Origin: Chloroflexota bacterium
GTDB taxonomy: Bacteria; Chloroflexota; Dehalococcoidia; Bin125
DNA: 32,985 nt
Assembly: GCA_003228175.2 (NCBI GenBank)
Contig: QGNQ01000025.1
Coordinates: forward strand, 1-32,985
Direction of reading: 5' to 3'
Under the pieces are notes generated by a model. The model searched no databases and was not told the origin of the DNA. It saw only the letters and a program-made list of their open reading frames with translations. Of the stretch, positions 1 to 9,458 are shown piece by piece; position 1 is the stretch's first letter; each line of letters starts with the position of its first letter. The position numbers and the translations under genes were made by a program.

Positions 1-159
1 GCCCCCCCCGCCCCGCGCGCCCGCGCCGCCCCCCCCCCCCGCGCGCCCGCCGCCCCCGCGCCCCCTCCCACGGCCGCGCCCGTCAGCCCCATGGAGGCCG
101 CCCTGCAAAAGGCGGGCCTCTCCGAGGAAGACCTGCGCAGCCGCACCGCAGACGAATAG
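1..159 (+). CDS. C-terminal end of a Pro/Ala-rich protein (partial)
   Basis: One reading frame is open from the first base and stops with TAG at 157-159. The first ~30 codons give an Ala/Pro/Arg linker-like stretch. The last ~22 residues look like a real protein end, a short amphipathic helix containing the motif LQKAGLSEEDLRS. The C-rich DNA at 1-70 may contain homopolymer errors, so the frame upstream of about base 70 is uncertain. The ATG at 91 lies within the frame, has no good ribosome binding site and is probably an internal methionine. The family cannot be named from this fragment. It points the same way as clpC but is 314 bases upstream of it, so an operon is not implied. Confidence 0.4.
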   Translation, partial: APPAPRARAAPPPRAPAAPAPPPTAAPVSPMEAALQKAGLSEEDLRSRTADE

Positions 160-473
160 CGCCCCGATACCTCGCCTCATGGTCGGTTCTGTCTCTAACG
201 AGTCGGACCGTTTCGCCCGCAATCGGGATCGCGGAGCCGTGCACAGCCCATCGCTGCGGACCGCACGGTCGTATCCCTCTTGAAGATCCCACCCCTCCCG
301 GCCTACCGCGCCCCCGCGGCGCAGCCACGCTCGGGGTCACCGGGCAGGATCAGCGGGTCTCCCTCTAAGGGACGCCACGCAGCGGATTGCGGCCCGTCGC
401 CCCCCAGCGACAGGCCCCTCGCATAGACGGTCTCTTAGGCCGTTGATACGCTCGAAATCACTGGAGGGACGCC
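160..473. other. Non-coding stretch upstream of clpC
   Basis: No convincing gene on either strand. A good ribosome binding site, GGAGGG, ends five bases before the clpC ATG. I looked for heat-shock operators (CIRCE, CtsR-type GGTCAAA repeats, HAIR) and saw none, and no convincing -35/-10 pair stands out. Confidence 0.5.
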
Positions 474-3224
474 ATGGCAGACCGCTTCGACAAGTTCACC
501 GAGCGAGCCAGGCGCGTTCTCACCCTCGCCCAGGAAGAAGCCCAGCGCTTCAACCACAACTACATCGGGACTGAGCATCTGCTGCTTGGCCTCGTGCGTG
601 AGGGCGACGGCGTGGCCGCGAAAGTACTCGCCAACCTCGGCGTGGAGCTCAGCAAAGTGCGCTCCGCGGTGGAATTCATCATCGGTCGCGGCGACCGCGC
701 CGTCCTCGGCGAGATCGGCCTGACACCGCGGGCCAAAAAAGTCATCGAACTCGCCGTCGACGAAGCGCGCCGCCTCAACCACCACTACATCGGCACGGAG
801 CACCTCCTGCTCGGCCTCGTGCGTGAGGGTGAAGGCATCGCCGCCGGCGTCCTGGAGAGCCTCGGCGTCAACCTGGAGCGCGTCCGCGCTGAAACCACCC
901 GCATCCTCTCCCAGAGCTCCCCCGCCACCAGCGGCGCCCCCAGCGGCTCCGGCAGCAGCCAGGGCAGCAGCCGACAGTCCACCCGCACCCCCACCATCGA
1001 CCAGCTCGGCATCGACCTCACCGCCGCCGCCCGCAGCGAGCAACTCGACCCCGTCATCGGTCGCGAGAAAGAGATTCAGCGCGTCGTCCAGATCCTCTCC
1101 CGGCGCACCAAGAACAACCCCGTCCTCATCGGCGAGCCCGGCGTCGGCAAAACCGCCGTCGTCGAAGGCCTCGCCCAGCGCATCGTCAGCGGCGACGTGC
1201 CCGAGACCCTCCAGGGCAAACGCCTGCTTACCCTCGACGTCGGATCCCTCGTCGCCGGCACCAAGTACCGCGGCGAATTCGAAGAGCGCCTCAAGAAAGT
1301 CATCGAAGAGATCAAGAACGCCGGCAACTGCGTCCTCTTCATCGACGAAATGCACATGCTCGTTGGCGCCGGCGCCGCCGAAGGCGCCGTCGACGCCGCC
1401 AACATCCTCAAGCCCTCCCTCGCCCGCGGCGAACTGCAGACCATCGGCGCCACTACCCTCGACGACTACCGCAAGCACATCGAGCGCGACGCCGCCCTCG
1501 AACGGCGCTTCCAGCCCGTCGTCGTCGAAGAGCCCAGCGTTGAGGAGACCATCGAAATCCTCAAAGGCATCAAGGGCCAGTACGAAGCGCACCACAAACT
1601 CGACATCAGCGACGACGCCGTCGTCGCCGCCGCCGAAATGTCCGCGCGCTACATCTCCGACCGCGCCCTGCCCGACAAAGCCATCGACCTAATCGATGAG
1701 TCCGCCTCCCGCGTTCGCATCCGCCGCTCCTACACCCCGCCCAGCCTCAAAGAGGCCATGGTCGGCCTGGAGAGCATCCGCAAAGAGAAAGAAACGGCCA
1801 TCAACTCGCAGCAGTACGAGCACGCCGCTGAACTGCGCGACCGCGAACTCAAACTGCAGGAGCGCATCGAAACGCTCGAAAAAGACCTCGATCAAGAACG
1901 CGGGAACGACGACCCCGTCGTCGGAAGCGAAGACATCGCCGAAGTCGTCTCCATGTGGACCGGCATCCCCCTCGTCCAAATCGCCACCGAAGAATCGCAG
2001 CGCCTCCTGCACATGGAAGAAGCGCTCCACGACCGCGTCATCGGACAAGACGAGCCCATCAAAGCGCTCGCCAAAGCCGTCCGGCGCGCCCGCGCCGGCC
2101 TCAAGGACCCCCGACGCCCCATTGGCGTCTTCATGTTCCTGGGGCCCACAGGCGTCGGCAAAACCGAACTCGCCCGCGCCCTCTCCGAGTTCATGTTCGG
2201 ATCCGACGAGAGCATGATCCGGCTCGACATGTCCGAATTCATGGAGCGCCACAGCGTCGCCCGCCTTGTCGGAGCGCCTCCCGGCTACGTCGGCTACGAC
2301 GATGGTGGCCAGCTCACCGACACGGTGCGTCGCAAGAACTACTGCCTCATCCTCCTGGACGAAGTCGAAAAGGCGCACCCCGAAGTCTTCAACATGCTCC
2401 TGCAAGTCTTTGACGACGGCCACCTGACCGACGCCAAGGGCCGCAAAGTCAGCTTCCGCAACACCATCGTCATCATGACCTCCAACGTCGGGTCAGACCT
2501 GATCCGCAAAGAGTCCGCCCTCGGATTCAGCGTCAAGTCAGACGAGGCCAAGACCGAGGTCCAGCAGTACGAGCGCATGAAGGGCAAAGTCCTCACGGAG
2601 ATGAAGCGCGTCTTCCGGCCCGAGTTCCTCAACCGGATCGACTCCACACTCGTCTTCCACACCCTCAACCAAGAGCAGATCCGTGAAATCGTCGACCTCA
2701 TGCTCAAGGAGGTCGACAAGCAGGTGATGCTCAAGGGCATTCACCTCGATGTCACCCTCGCCGCCCGCGACTGGCTCGGCGAAAAGGGCTACGACCCCGT
2801 CTTCGGGGCGCGCCCCCTGCGCCGCGTCATCCAAGAGCGCATGGAGGACTCCCTCTCTGAGGCCCTCCTGCGCGGCGAGTTCGAGCCCGGGGACACCATC
2901 AAAGTGGATGTCGTCACCGAGACCAACGACGAAGGCAAGGAAGACACCAAGCTGGACTACACCCGCATCCCGGGTGAGCTCAGCATCGAGGCCGCGCGCC
3001 TCAAAGACGCTGGCGACGACACCCCACTCGACGAAGGTCCCAGCGGCGATACCGACGGCGGTGGCACCGATGGCGGCACCGGCGGGGGCCCCAGCGGCGA
3101 TACCGACGGCGGCTCCGGCGGCGGCTCCGGCAATGGCGACGGCGGCGGCGGCCTCGACAAGATTCCCGACGGCCCCGAAGGCTCCGCCCCCACCGAAGAA
3201 GAGCCCGTCACCGCCACCAACTAG
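474..3224 (+). CDS. clpC: ClpC, ATP-dependent Clp protease ATP-binding subunit
   Basis: Class I Hsp100 unfoldase that feeds substrates to ClpP in the cytosol. Order of parts: a double Clp N-domain (two repeats, each with the motif [15 protein letters not shown], residues ~1-145); a first AAA+ module with Walker A GEPGVGKT near residue 220 and Walker B LFIDEMH; a UvrB/UvrC-like coiled middle domain around residues 425-470, which marks ClpC rather than ClpA or ClpB; and a second AAA+ module with Walker A GPTGVGKT near residue 557. The D2 small domain ends near residue 845. About 65-70 further residues rich in Gly, Ser, Asp and Glu are not part of the normal family core, since ClpC is usually ~810-850 aa. 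Start chosen at ATG 474 because of GGAGGG five bases upstream and [13 protein letters not shown], the usual N-terminus. Alone on its strand; no mcsA/mcsB/ctsR partners are visible. Confidence 0.97.
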   Translation: MADRFDKFTERARRVLTLAQEEAQRFNHNYIGTEHLLLGLVREGDGVAAKVLANLGVELSKVRSAVEFIIGRGDRAVLGEIGLTPRAKKVIELAVDEARRLNHHYIGTEHLLLGLVREGEGIAAGVLESLGVNLERVRAETTRILSQSSPATSGAPSGSGSSQGSSRQSTRTPTIDQLGIDLTAAARSEQLDPVIGREKEIQRVVQILSRRTKNNPVLIGEPGVGKTAVVEGLAQRIVSGDVPETLQGKRLLTLDVGSLVAGTKYRGEFEERLKKVIEEIKNAGNCVLFIDEMHMLVGAGAAEGAVDAANILKPSLARGELQTIGATTLDDYRKHIERDAALERRFQPVVVEEPSVEETIEILKGIKGQYEAHHKLDISDDAVVAAAEMSARYISDRALPDKAIDLIDESASRVRIRRSYTPPSLKEAMVGLESIRKEKETAINSQQYEHAAELRDRELKLQERIETLEKDLDQERGNDDPVVGSEDIAEVVSMWTGIPLVQIATEESQRLLHMEEALHDRVIGQDEPIKALAKAVRRARAGLKDPRRPIGVFMFLGPTGVGKTELARALSEFMFGSDESMIRLDMSEFMERHSVARLVGAPPGYVGYDDGGQLTDTVRRKNYCLILLDEVEKAHPEVFNMLLQVFDDGHLTDAKGRKVSFRNTIVIMTSNVGSDLIRKESALGFSVKSDEAKTEVQQYERMKGKVLTEMKRVFRPEFLNRIDSTLVFHTLNQEQIREIVDLMLKEVDKQVMLKGIHLDVTLAARDWLGEKGYDPVFGARPLRRVIQERMEDSLSEALLRGEFEPGDTIKVDVVTETNDEGKEDTKLDYTRIPGELSIEAARLKDAGDDTPLDEGPSGDTDGGGTDGGTGGGPSGDTDGGSGGGSGNGDGGGGLDKIPDGPEGSAPTEEEPVTATN
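3039..3112 (+). repeat. 23-bp direct repeat in the clpC tail
   Basis: A 23-base unit occurs identically at 3039-3061 and 3090-3112, 51 bases (17 codons) apart. It encodes PSGDTDGG twice, within the glycine/aspartate-rich tail of ClpC. The phase is preserved, so copy-number change would lengthen or shorten the tail without a frameshift. Confidence 0.8.
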
Positions 3225-3246
3225 GAGCGGACCGAAATCGAATCAC

Positions 3247-3276
3247 AGAGGGGGCGGCCAAACGGCCGTCCCCTCT
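3247..3276. terminator. Hairpin terminator between convergent clpC and rodA
   Basis: A 13-bp stem (3247-3259 with 3264-3276, one G:U pair read on the plus strand) closes a four-base loop. It follows the clpC stop by 22 bases. The T tract after it is weak (TTCGC), so termination may be modest. The mre operon converges on it from the other side. The 215 bases from 3277 to 3491 contain no gene I can support. Confidence 0.65.
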
Positions 3277-3491
3277 TCGCGCTCGCGTGCGCGCGGACGT
3301 ACTCGTAGGGATTGGCGTCCCTGAGGATGAGAAGGGGCAGAGTGATCGCCCGTGCCCCTAGGGTCGCCGCGACACCCACCGCCTGCCACCGCAACAAGTG
3401 GGCGGCCTCGATAGTATCTCGTCGCGCGTGCTGGAAAGCAGACTCGTCGTGGTTCACGCCGGAGCCAGGATCCCCGGCTGGTCGAGCGCCC

Positions 3492-4670
3492 CTACGTATC
3501 CCGATGCAGCAGCACCGACTGCGTCAGCCCCAGCGCCGCGAACATCACCAGAATCGACGCATTCCCCACACTGATGAACGGCAGCGGGATCCCCGTCACC
3601 GGCATTAACCGAATATTCACCGCCACCGCGATGAACGTCTGCACCACGATCAGCGTCACAATCCCCGCGATCAACAACTGCCCGAACGAATCCGGCGCCT
3701 TCATGATCGCGCGCAATAAGCGCAGAATTAAGATCAGGAACAGCGCGAACAGCACCATCGCGCCCGCGAAGCCCAGCTCCTCCGCCAGCACACTGAAAAT
3801 GAAGTCGGTCGTCTGCGTGCGCAGGAAGTCCAGCTGGGTCTGCGTGCCCTCCGTGAAGCCCTTGCCCGTCACCCCGCCGGACCCCACCGCCAGCTCCGCC
3901 TGCAACACATTGAATCCCGACCCTTGCGGATCGGCTTCCGGATCGAAAAACGACTCAATCCGGCTCCGTTGGTAGTCCTGCACCCCCACCACCAACACCG
4001 CCGGCACCAGCGCCACCGTCACCACCCCCAGCGCCAGAAAATGCTTCGCCGACGCACCCGCGAACGCCGCCATCACCGCCCACAGCACCAAGAAGACCGC
4101 CGAGCTGCCCGCGTCCGGCTCCAAGAAGACCAAGAACCCCGGCACCACCGCCACCGACAGCGACAGCAGGAAGATCCGCGGCTCATGCAGCCGGTCGCGA
4201 TAGTCCGTCAGGAACTTCGCCAACCCCACGATCGTCAACAGCTTGCCGATCTCCGACGCCTGCACCAGCGTGAACCCCAGGTCGAACCAGCGCCGCGACC
4301 CGAACTGCTCTACGCCCACCGCCAGCACCGCCAGCAGGAGCAGCAGCCCGAAGCCGTACGCGAACCAGCCCAGCACATCCAGCACCCGGTAGTTGACCCG
4401 CGCCGCCACGAACATCGCCACCACCCCCGCCGCCGCCGACGCGATGTGCCGCACCACCGGCTCGCTGATCACCACGCCGGTCGCCTCGCGCGGCAGCGCC
4501 GCGCTGTAAATCATCAGCGCGCCGTAGCCCGTCAGCGCCAGCGCCGCCACCAGCAGAATCGGGTCGAAGTACCCCCACCGCGGCGCCCCCACGTTGTAGC
4601 CCGCCGCGCGCGCGCTCGCCCGGTCTCGCGACCGCTGGTGGTGCGGGCTCGCCCCCGAGCGTGCGGCCAT
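3492..4670 (-). CDS. rodA: RodA, SEDS-family peptidoglycan glycosyltransferase
   Basis: Polytopic membrane protein that polymerises lipid II during cell elongation, working with PBP2. About ten hydrophobic segments are visible. SEDS landmarks are present: QASEIGKLL (normally PSE-K), EPDAGSS, the long extracellular segment with DYQRSRI, then TQTDFIFSVLAEELGF-like residues and, near the end, GIPLPFISVGNASILV. The ~390 aa length is normal. The ~28 N-terminal residues before the first membrane segment are basic and poorly conserved in type. The last gene of the mreB-mreC-mreD-mrdA-rodA operon, 28 bases after mrdA. RodA rather than FtsW because of the PBP2 and mre neighbours. Confidence 0.95.
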   Translation of the reverse strand: MAARSGASPHHQRSRDRASARAAGYNVGAPRWGYFDPILLVAALALTGYGALMIYSAALPREATGVVISEPVVRHIASAAAGVVAMFVAARVNYRVLDVLGWFAYGFGLLLLLAVLAVGVEQFGSRRWFDLGFTLVQASEIGKLLTIVGLAKFLTDYRDRLHEPRIFLLSLSVAVVPGFLVFLEPDAGSSAVFLVLWAVMAAFAGASAKHFLALGVVTVALVPAVLVVGVQDYQRSRIESFFDPEADPQGSGFNVLQAELAVGSGGVTGKGFTEGTQTQLDFLRTQTTDFIFSVLAEELGFAGAMVLFALFLILILRLLRAIMKAPDSFGQLLIAGIVTLIVVQTFIAVAVNIRLMPVTGIPLPFISVGNASILVMFAALGLTQSVLLHRDT

Positions 4671-4698
4671 CAGCGGCGCCCATTCGCGAGGAAGCGCA

Positions 4699-6759
4699 TC
4701 ACCCAGTCCCGTCCGGCAGCTGAGCGGCGATCGCGTTGAACGCCTCGATGGTGCGCACCGGCAACTGCCCCAGCGCTGGCATCACCGTGCCAAAGACGCC
4801 GTTGATCTCCCCCCAGGCCCGCATGATCTGTCCCCCCGCCTCCGCCGTCAGGAATCCTGAGCCAAGCTGGTGGAAGATCACCATCGCAATCTGCGGGTCG
4901 TCATAGGGCGCAAAGCCCAGGAACCAGCCGTGCGTCGGGAAGAGATCGCGGAACAGTCGCTCAGCCCCGAACTCCGCCGTCCCCGTCTTCCCGGCCACCT
5001 GCATCTCCGGGAACCAGGCGTTGCCCGCCGTGCCGCCCAGCACCGCCATCGCCATGCCCCGCCGCACCGTCTCCAGCGTCTCCGCCGACGCGTCCAGCTC
5101 GCGGATCACCCGCGGCGTGAACGGCTCCACCACGGTGCCCTCCGAGTCCACAATGTCCCCCACCACCCGCGGCTCCAGCACCCGCCCCCCGTTCGCGATC
5201 GCCGCCGTCACCATCGCCATCTGTAGCGGCGTCACCGACACAAACCCCTGCCCGATACCGAAGTTGTACGAGTCCCCCTGCCCCCAGGGCTCCCCAAACG
5301 TCCGCAGCTTCCACGCCGCCGTTGGAATGAAGCCCGACGCCTCCCCCACCAGGTCGATCCCGGTCTGGGAGTCCAAGCCGAACTGGCGCGCCCACTTCGA
5401 AAGGTTGTCCACGCCCAGCCCCAGGAAATCCTGCGAGCCCCCAATGACGCCTTGGGCTTCCAGACGACGCTGCTCCGCAAGATCCTCGGGCGTCAGCAGC
5501 TCGTCCGGCACCGGCACCTGGAACGGCGACCCGCCCGACAGGTACCAGAAGTACACGTTCGACGACTCCGCCAGCCCCCGCACGAAGTCAAAGTTTCCGC
5601 TCGTCGTATCCCGGAACGTGTAGACAATGCGCGGGTCGATCTCGTTCTGCACCTCGATCACCCCGGGCGAAAAGATCACCTCCGCCGGCGCGATCACCGC
5701 TTCGCTCAGCGCCGCCGTGCCCGTCACTACCTTGAAAATCGAGCCCGACGCGAACTGGTCGGCGATCGCGTGGTTCACCAGCGGGCGGCCCTCATCGGCC
5801 AGCAGTGCCGTCAGCGCGACCTCATCGATCTCGCCCGTGAAGATGTTCGGGTCGTAGTCCGGCACCGAAACCATTGAGAGGATCTCGCCCGTCCGCACAT
5901 CAACCACCACCGCCGTCGCGAACAGCGACCCGCCCATCGAGTCCAGCAAGATCTCGCGCACCGCCGCCTGCAACTCCAAGTCGATCGTGAGCTGGATGCC
6001 GTTGCCGGGGGTCGGCTCCTCCAGCCGCAACGTGCGCAGCTCGCGCCCCGCCGAGTTGACCTCGAACTGCCGCTGCCCGGGCGTCCCGCGCAGCACCGAC
6101 TCGTAATACGCCTCCACCCCCGTCTGGCCCAGCCGGTCCGAAATGCGATACCGGTCCGCTTCCAGGACCGCGAAGTCCTCCAACGAGATCGGGCCCACGT
6201 ATCCCAAGATGTGACCCAGCAATTGCCCCTCGTGGTACAGCCGGTTCGCCGACGCTTCAATCTCCACGCCCGGCAACGACGCGCCCAGCGCCGACAGCTC
6301 GAACGCCAACTCCTGGCTGGCGTTCGCCTCCAGCAAGCGTGGGAAGAACGGATCAATACTGCGCTTGCCCTCCAGAATCTGCGCTTCGATCGAGAACGTC
6401 GTCGTCCCCAGCGCCTGCGCCAGAAGGGCCGCAATGCGCGACTCCTCCCCGTCCGGCACATCGGCCGGAATCACGGAGATCGCGAAGGCGGGTACATTCT
6501 CCACCAGCGGGTTGCCGTTCCGATCGAAGATCAGCCCCCGCTCGGCCGGGGTGGTGATGTTGCGGATTCGGTTGATCGTCGCGCGCGCCTCGAACTCCTC
6601 GTGCCGAAAGACCTGCAGTCGCACGAGTTGCACCGTCAGCGCCGCGAACAGCACCACAGTGAACAGACCCAGCAGCCACACGCGGATGCGCAGCCCATCG
6701 TCCTCCTCGGCCGTCGGCGCGATTAGAACCGGGTGGCGGCGGTCGCTGAAAAGCCCCAT
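4699..6759 (-). CDS. mrdA: Penicillin-binding protein 2 (elongation transpeptidase)
   Basis: Class B penicillin-binding protein that cross-links peptidoglycan for lateral wall growth; cognate partner of RodA. One N-terminal membrane anchor (about residues 24-46), then the PBP dimer/pedestal domain containing ERGLIFDRNG, then the transpeptidase domain. Catalytic motifs: SxxK as SIFK (Ser near residue 340), SxN as SSN in AESSNVYFWY near residue 397, and KTGTAE near residue 591. The ~686 aa length fits. The start codon at 6759 shares its A with the last base of the mreD stop (TAATG), so translation is probably coupled. No defect is visible. Confidence 0.95.
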   Translation of the reverse strand: MGLFSDRRHPVLIAPTAEEDDGLRIRVWLLGLFTVVLFAALTVQLVRLQVFRHEEFEARATINRIRNITTPAERGLIFDRNGNPLVENVPAFAISVIPADVPDGEESRIAALLAQALGTTTFSIEAQILEGKRSIDPFFPRLLEANASQELAFELSALGASLPGVEIEASANRLYHEGQLLGHILGYVGPISLEDFAVLEADRYRISDRLGQTGVEAYYESVLRGTPGQRQFEVNSAGRELRTLRLEEPTPGNGIQLTIDLELQAAVREILLDSMGGSLFATAVVVDVRTGEILSMVSVPDYDPNIFTGEIDEVALTALLADEGRPLVNHAIADQFASGSIFKVVTGTAALSEAVIAPAEVIFSPGVIEVQNEIDPRIVYTFRDTTSGNFDFVRGLAESSNVYFWYLSGGSPFQVPVPDELLTPEDLAEQRRLEAQGVIGGSQDFLGLGVDNLSKWARQFGLDSQTGIDLVGEASGFIPTAAWKLRTFGEPWGQGDSYNFGIGQGFVSVTPLQMAMVTAAIANGGRVLEPRVVGDIVDSEGTVVEPFTPRVIRELDASAETLETVRRGMAMAVLGGTAGNAWFPEMQVAGKTGTAEFGAERLFRDLFPTHGWFLGFAPYDDPQIAMVIFHQLGSGFLTAEAGGQIMRAWGEINGVFGTVMPALGQLPVRTIEAFNAIAAQLPDGTG

Positions 6760-7271
6760 TAGTTTTCGCGCCTCAATGCATCCCCGCTAAAACCGGCGCG
6801 CGGCGTCGGCAGCCGCACCAGCCAATAGACGATCGCCCCAATCGCCAGGTTCGTGAGCACGCTGGGCACCCCTACATCCGTCATCGCCGCCACCCAATCC
6901 ACGCTCGCCCCGTCGATCTGGAGCGCCGCCGCGACCGCGAAAAAGTGCAGCACCGTCGCAACAATGATCACCGCCAGCGCCCAGGCGTACTCGTTCGGCG
7001 GGCGAATCTGGTCGTGCAGCCCCGCTACCACGATTAACGGCACGTAGGCCGCCACGGATTCCGCCATCCCCTGATGCGAGAGTAGACCCAGCCAGACGCC
7101 CGCCAGCGGCACCATCAGCAACGCTTCGCGCTGATCCCGAACCACCGCCCAGCAGCACAGCGTCACCAGCAGCAGATTCGGCGCAACGCCCAGCAACTCG
7201 AACGCCGGAATCGCCGACGTCTGCAGCAACGTCAGCCCCAGCGTGCCAATGATCAGGGGTGGCCACTTCAC
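6759..7271 (-). CDS. mreD: MreD, rod-shape-determining membrane protein
   Basis: Small integral membrane protein of the elongasome that binds MreC and helps couple cytoplasmic MreB to the periplasmic wall enzymes. The ~170 residues form five or six hydrophobic segments with few charged residues, starting MKWPPLIIGTLGLTLLQTS. MreD is weakly conserved in sequence, so the call leans on hydrophobicity, size and position between mreC and mrdA. It overlaps the mreC stop by four bases (ATGA) at its start and the mrdA start by one base at its end. Confidence 0.88.
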   Translation of the reverse strand: MKWPPLIIGTLGLTLLQTSAIPAFELLGVAPNLLLVTLCCWAVVRDQREALLMVPLAGVWLGLLSHQGMAESVAAYVPLIVVAGLHDQIRPPNEYAWALAVIIVATVLHFFAVAAALQIDGASVDWVAAMTDVGVPSVLTNLAIGAIVYWLVRLPTPRAGFSGDALRREN

Positions 7272-8173
7272 GGCGCCGCCTCCGCACCCTCCGCCTGCGC
7301 ATCAGCGTCCTCCGGGAACGGCTCCTCCTCAGACGCGTCGGTGCCCGGGAACGGCAAGATCTCCGGGCGGAACGTGACCTGGATCAACACCAGCTCCACC
7401 TCGTCCAGCGGCGCAAGCGGTTCCAGGCGAACGCTCCGGAACACATCCTGCGGCGACCCCTCCGCCGACGCCACCCGGCCGATCGGAATGCCCTTCGGCA
7501 TCAGGCCGCCCAGGCCCGACGTCAGGAACACGTGCCCCGGCTGCACATCCGCCGTGCGCGGCACGAAGTCCACCCGCAGATTGCCGCCCGTGTCCCCCCG
7601 CACCACCCCCTCGCTGCGACTCAACTGGTGCAGCGCCCGCACGCTCGCGTCCGGGTCCGTCACCAGCCGCACGAACGAGGACCCTGGGCGCACCTCGGAG
7701 ATCACCCCCACCAGGCTGCCGCCTTCCGCCAAGACCGGCATGCCAACCTCAACGCCGTCATTGCTGCCGCGGCTCAGGCCAATCACATCCTGCAGGCCGG
7801 TCAGATCCCGCGTGATCACCTCCGCCAGCAAGAAGATCTCGTTTTGCGCGTCCTGCACCGCCAGCAGCGCCTCGCGGCCGCGGAACTCAATCTGTTCCTC
7901 GCGCACGCGCGCCAGCTCCGCCTCTAGCTGCTCAATACGATTCCGCAGCGAGCGATTCTCGTCGTCCACGCGGTCAAAATCGTCCACGTTCCGCACCAGG
8001 TTCGCGACCGGTTCCGCCGCCTGCCGCAGGCCGCGCTGCACCGGCCCGAACACTGTCGACGCCGCCTCCTCCACCGGCTCCGCCACCCCCACCGCCGCCA
8101 ACGTGCCCAGTACGGCGATGAGCAGCACCATCCCCAGCAGCCACTGGCCCAGCCGGGACTGGAGCAGCACCAT
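7268..8173 (-). CDS. mreC: MreC, rod-shape-determining protein
   Basis: Bitopic scaffold of the elongasome. One N-terminal membrane segment (about residues 11-31), a coiled coil around residues 65-95 (ENRSLRNRIEQLEAELARVR), then the paired beta-barrel MreC domain with typical blocks such as VIGLSRGSNDGVEVGMPV and GLMPKGIPIGRV. The C-terminus ends in ~30 acidic/Pro residues, another low-complexity tail of the kind seen in several genes of this contig. Start at ATG 8173, with AGGA seven bases upstream located at the very end of mreB; only nine bases separate the genes. Confidence 0.93.
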   Translation of the reverse strand: MVLLQSRLGQWLLGMVLLIAVLGTLAAVGVAEPVEEAASTVFGPVQRGLRQAAEPVANLVRNVDDFDRVDDENRSLRNRIEQLEAELARVREEQIEFRGREALLAVQDAQNEIFLLAEVITRDLTGLQDVIGLSRGSNDGVEVGMPVLAEGGSLVGVISEVRPGSSFVRLVTDPDASVRALHQLSRSEGVVRGDTGGNLRVDFVPRTADVQPGHVFLTSGLGGLMPKGIPIGRVASAEGSPQDVFRSVRLEPLAPLDEVELVLIQVTFRPEILPFPGTDASEEEPFPEDADAQAEGAEAAP

Positions 8174-8182
8174 CGCGATGTC

Positions 8183-9247
8183 CTATCGGCGCCCGCGCAC
8201 GGCCGCCATCGAGGCGTGCACCCGCTCCAGCATCTCCGCCTCTTCCAGCACCTCCGCGCAGCCCCGCACGACACAGGTCAGCGGGTCATCGGCCACATAC
8301 ACAGGGAACTTCGTGTCCTGCGAGATGCGCCGGTCGATACCCGCCAGCAGCGCCCCGCCCCCGGCGATCACGATCCCCTGGTTCATCAGATCCGCCACCA
8401 GCTCCGGTGGCGTGATCTCAATCGCCTGGCGCACCGCGTCTGAGATCGCGTTCACAGAAGCGCTCATCGCGTCGCGCAGCTCCACGCTGCTGATCTCCAC
8501 GCTCTTCGGCAGCCCCGTCGAAAGGTCGCGGCCGCGCAAGACCACCTGGTGCTCGCGCTGGAGCGGGAAGGCGGAACCGCCCTCGATCTTAATCTCCTCC
8601 GCCGACCGTTCCCCGATCAGCATGTTATGCACCTGACGGGCGTAGTTGACGATGTCCTGATCGACTTCGTCACCCGCCACCCGGATCGACGAACTCACCA
8701 CAATCCCGCCTAGCGCCAGCACCGCCACCTCCGTCGTGCCGCCGCCAATATCCACGATCATCGACCCGTTCGCCTCCATGATCGGCAGGCCGGACCCAAT
8801 CGCCGCCGCCAGCGGCTCCTCAATAAGGAATGCTTCCCGCGCGCCCGCATTGATCGTCGCGTCATAGATCGCGCGCTTCTCAACCTCCGTGACCCCGGAC
8901 GGCATCCCCACCACCACCCGCGGCCGCGGCATCCCCCAGCCGAACCGGTCGTGCACCGCCCGGATGAAGTACTGCAGCATCTTCTCCGTGACGTCGAAGT
9001 CGGAGATGACCCCATCCTTGAGCGGGCGCACCGCAACGATGTTCGCCGGCGTGCGGCCCACCATGCGCTTCGCCTCCGCGCCGATCGCCAAGACCGTCTT
9101 CGTGTTGCGATCGATAGCGACAACGGAGGGCTCGTCGATAACGATGCCGCGCCCGCGGACCGTAACCAGCGTGTTCGCTGTGCCCAGATCAATGCCGATG
9201 TCTTGCGAAAACCGGCCGAAGATCCAGGCCAGTGGATTGAACCCCAT
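8183..9247 (-). CDS. mreB: MreB, actin-like rod-shape protein
   Basis: Cytoplasmic actin homologue that forms membrane-associated filaments and directs elongasome movement. Nucleotide-binding blocks are clear: DIGIDLGTANTLV (phosphate 1), VDIGGGTTEVAVL (phosphate 2) and IAGGGALLAGID (adenosine). The start is placed at ATG 9247, giving MGFNPLAWIFGRFSQDIGIDL (354 aa). The N-terminal hydrophobic/amphipathic patch NPLAWIFGRF could serve in membrane binding. An AGAAGG ribosome binding site lies five bases upstream. The frame stays open to 9355, but the extra 36 residues have no resemblance to MreB and would run over the probable promoter. First gene of the operon running to rodA. Confidence 0.95.
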   Translation of the reverse strand: MGFNPLAWIFGRFSQDIGIDLGTANTLVTVRGRGIVIDEPSVVAIDRNTKTVLAIGAEAKRMVGRTPANIVAVRPLKDGVISDFDVTEKMLQYFIRAVHDRFGWGMPRPRVVVGMPSGVTEVEKRAIYDATINAGAREAFLIEEPLAAAIGSGLPIMEANGSMIVDIGGGTTEVAVLALGGIVVSSSIRVAGDEVDQDIVNYARQVHNMLIGERSAEEIKIEGGSAFPLQREHQVVLRGRDLSTGLPKSVEISSVELRDAMSASVNAISDAVRQAIEITPPELVADLMNQGIVIAGGGALLAGIDRRISQDTKFPVYVADDPLTCVVRGCAEVLEEAEMLERVHASMAAVRGRR

Positions 9248-9304
9248 GGGAACCTTCTGTAGACGCGTGGTGGGCGGATTGCGGTCTGCGCCGCTGCCCG
9301 CGCC

Positions 9305-9310
9305 ACTATA
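9305..9310 (-). promoter_or_regulatory. Possible -10 element of the mreB operon
   Basis: TATAGT on the minus strand, inside a conspicuous A/T island (TTATATAGT) in otherwise GC-rich DNA, 57 bases before the mreB start. The -35 at the ideal spacing (TTTCGT) is poor, so only the -10 is supported. The rest of 9248-9458 shows no gene; a small GC hairpin near 9442-9456 could slow transcription leaving the crotonase gene but has no T tract. Confidence 0.4.
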
Positions 9311-9458
9311 TAAGGCGTCCAGTTGGGACGAAAACGCAAGATCGTGAAGTTGCATGCACGCACGATCGGCCTAACGACGATCTCGCGCCCCGTGTTCCCC
9401 CCGCGCCGGTCCGACTGTCGCCTGCACCTCCCCCAACGCCGCGTGCGGCGCGAGCGCC

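Noticed and set aside
160-473. Heat-shock operator (CIRCE, CtsR or HAIR) expected upstream of clpC
   Set aside because: None of the consensus inverted or direct repeats is present.
435-1595. Long minus-strand reading frame opposite clpC
   Set aside because: Antisense shadow of a GC-rich gene: Gly/Ala/Asp/Val composition, no domain, and no ribosome binding site; ClpC on the other strand is certain.
9442-9456. Small GC stem near the mreB/crotonase junction considered as a terminator
   Set aside because: Five or six base pairs, tiny loop and no T tract on the relevant strand.
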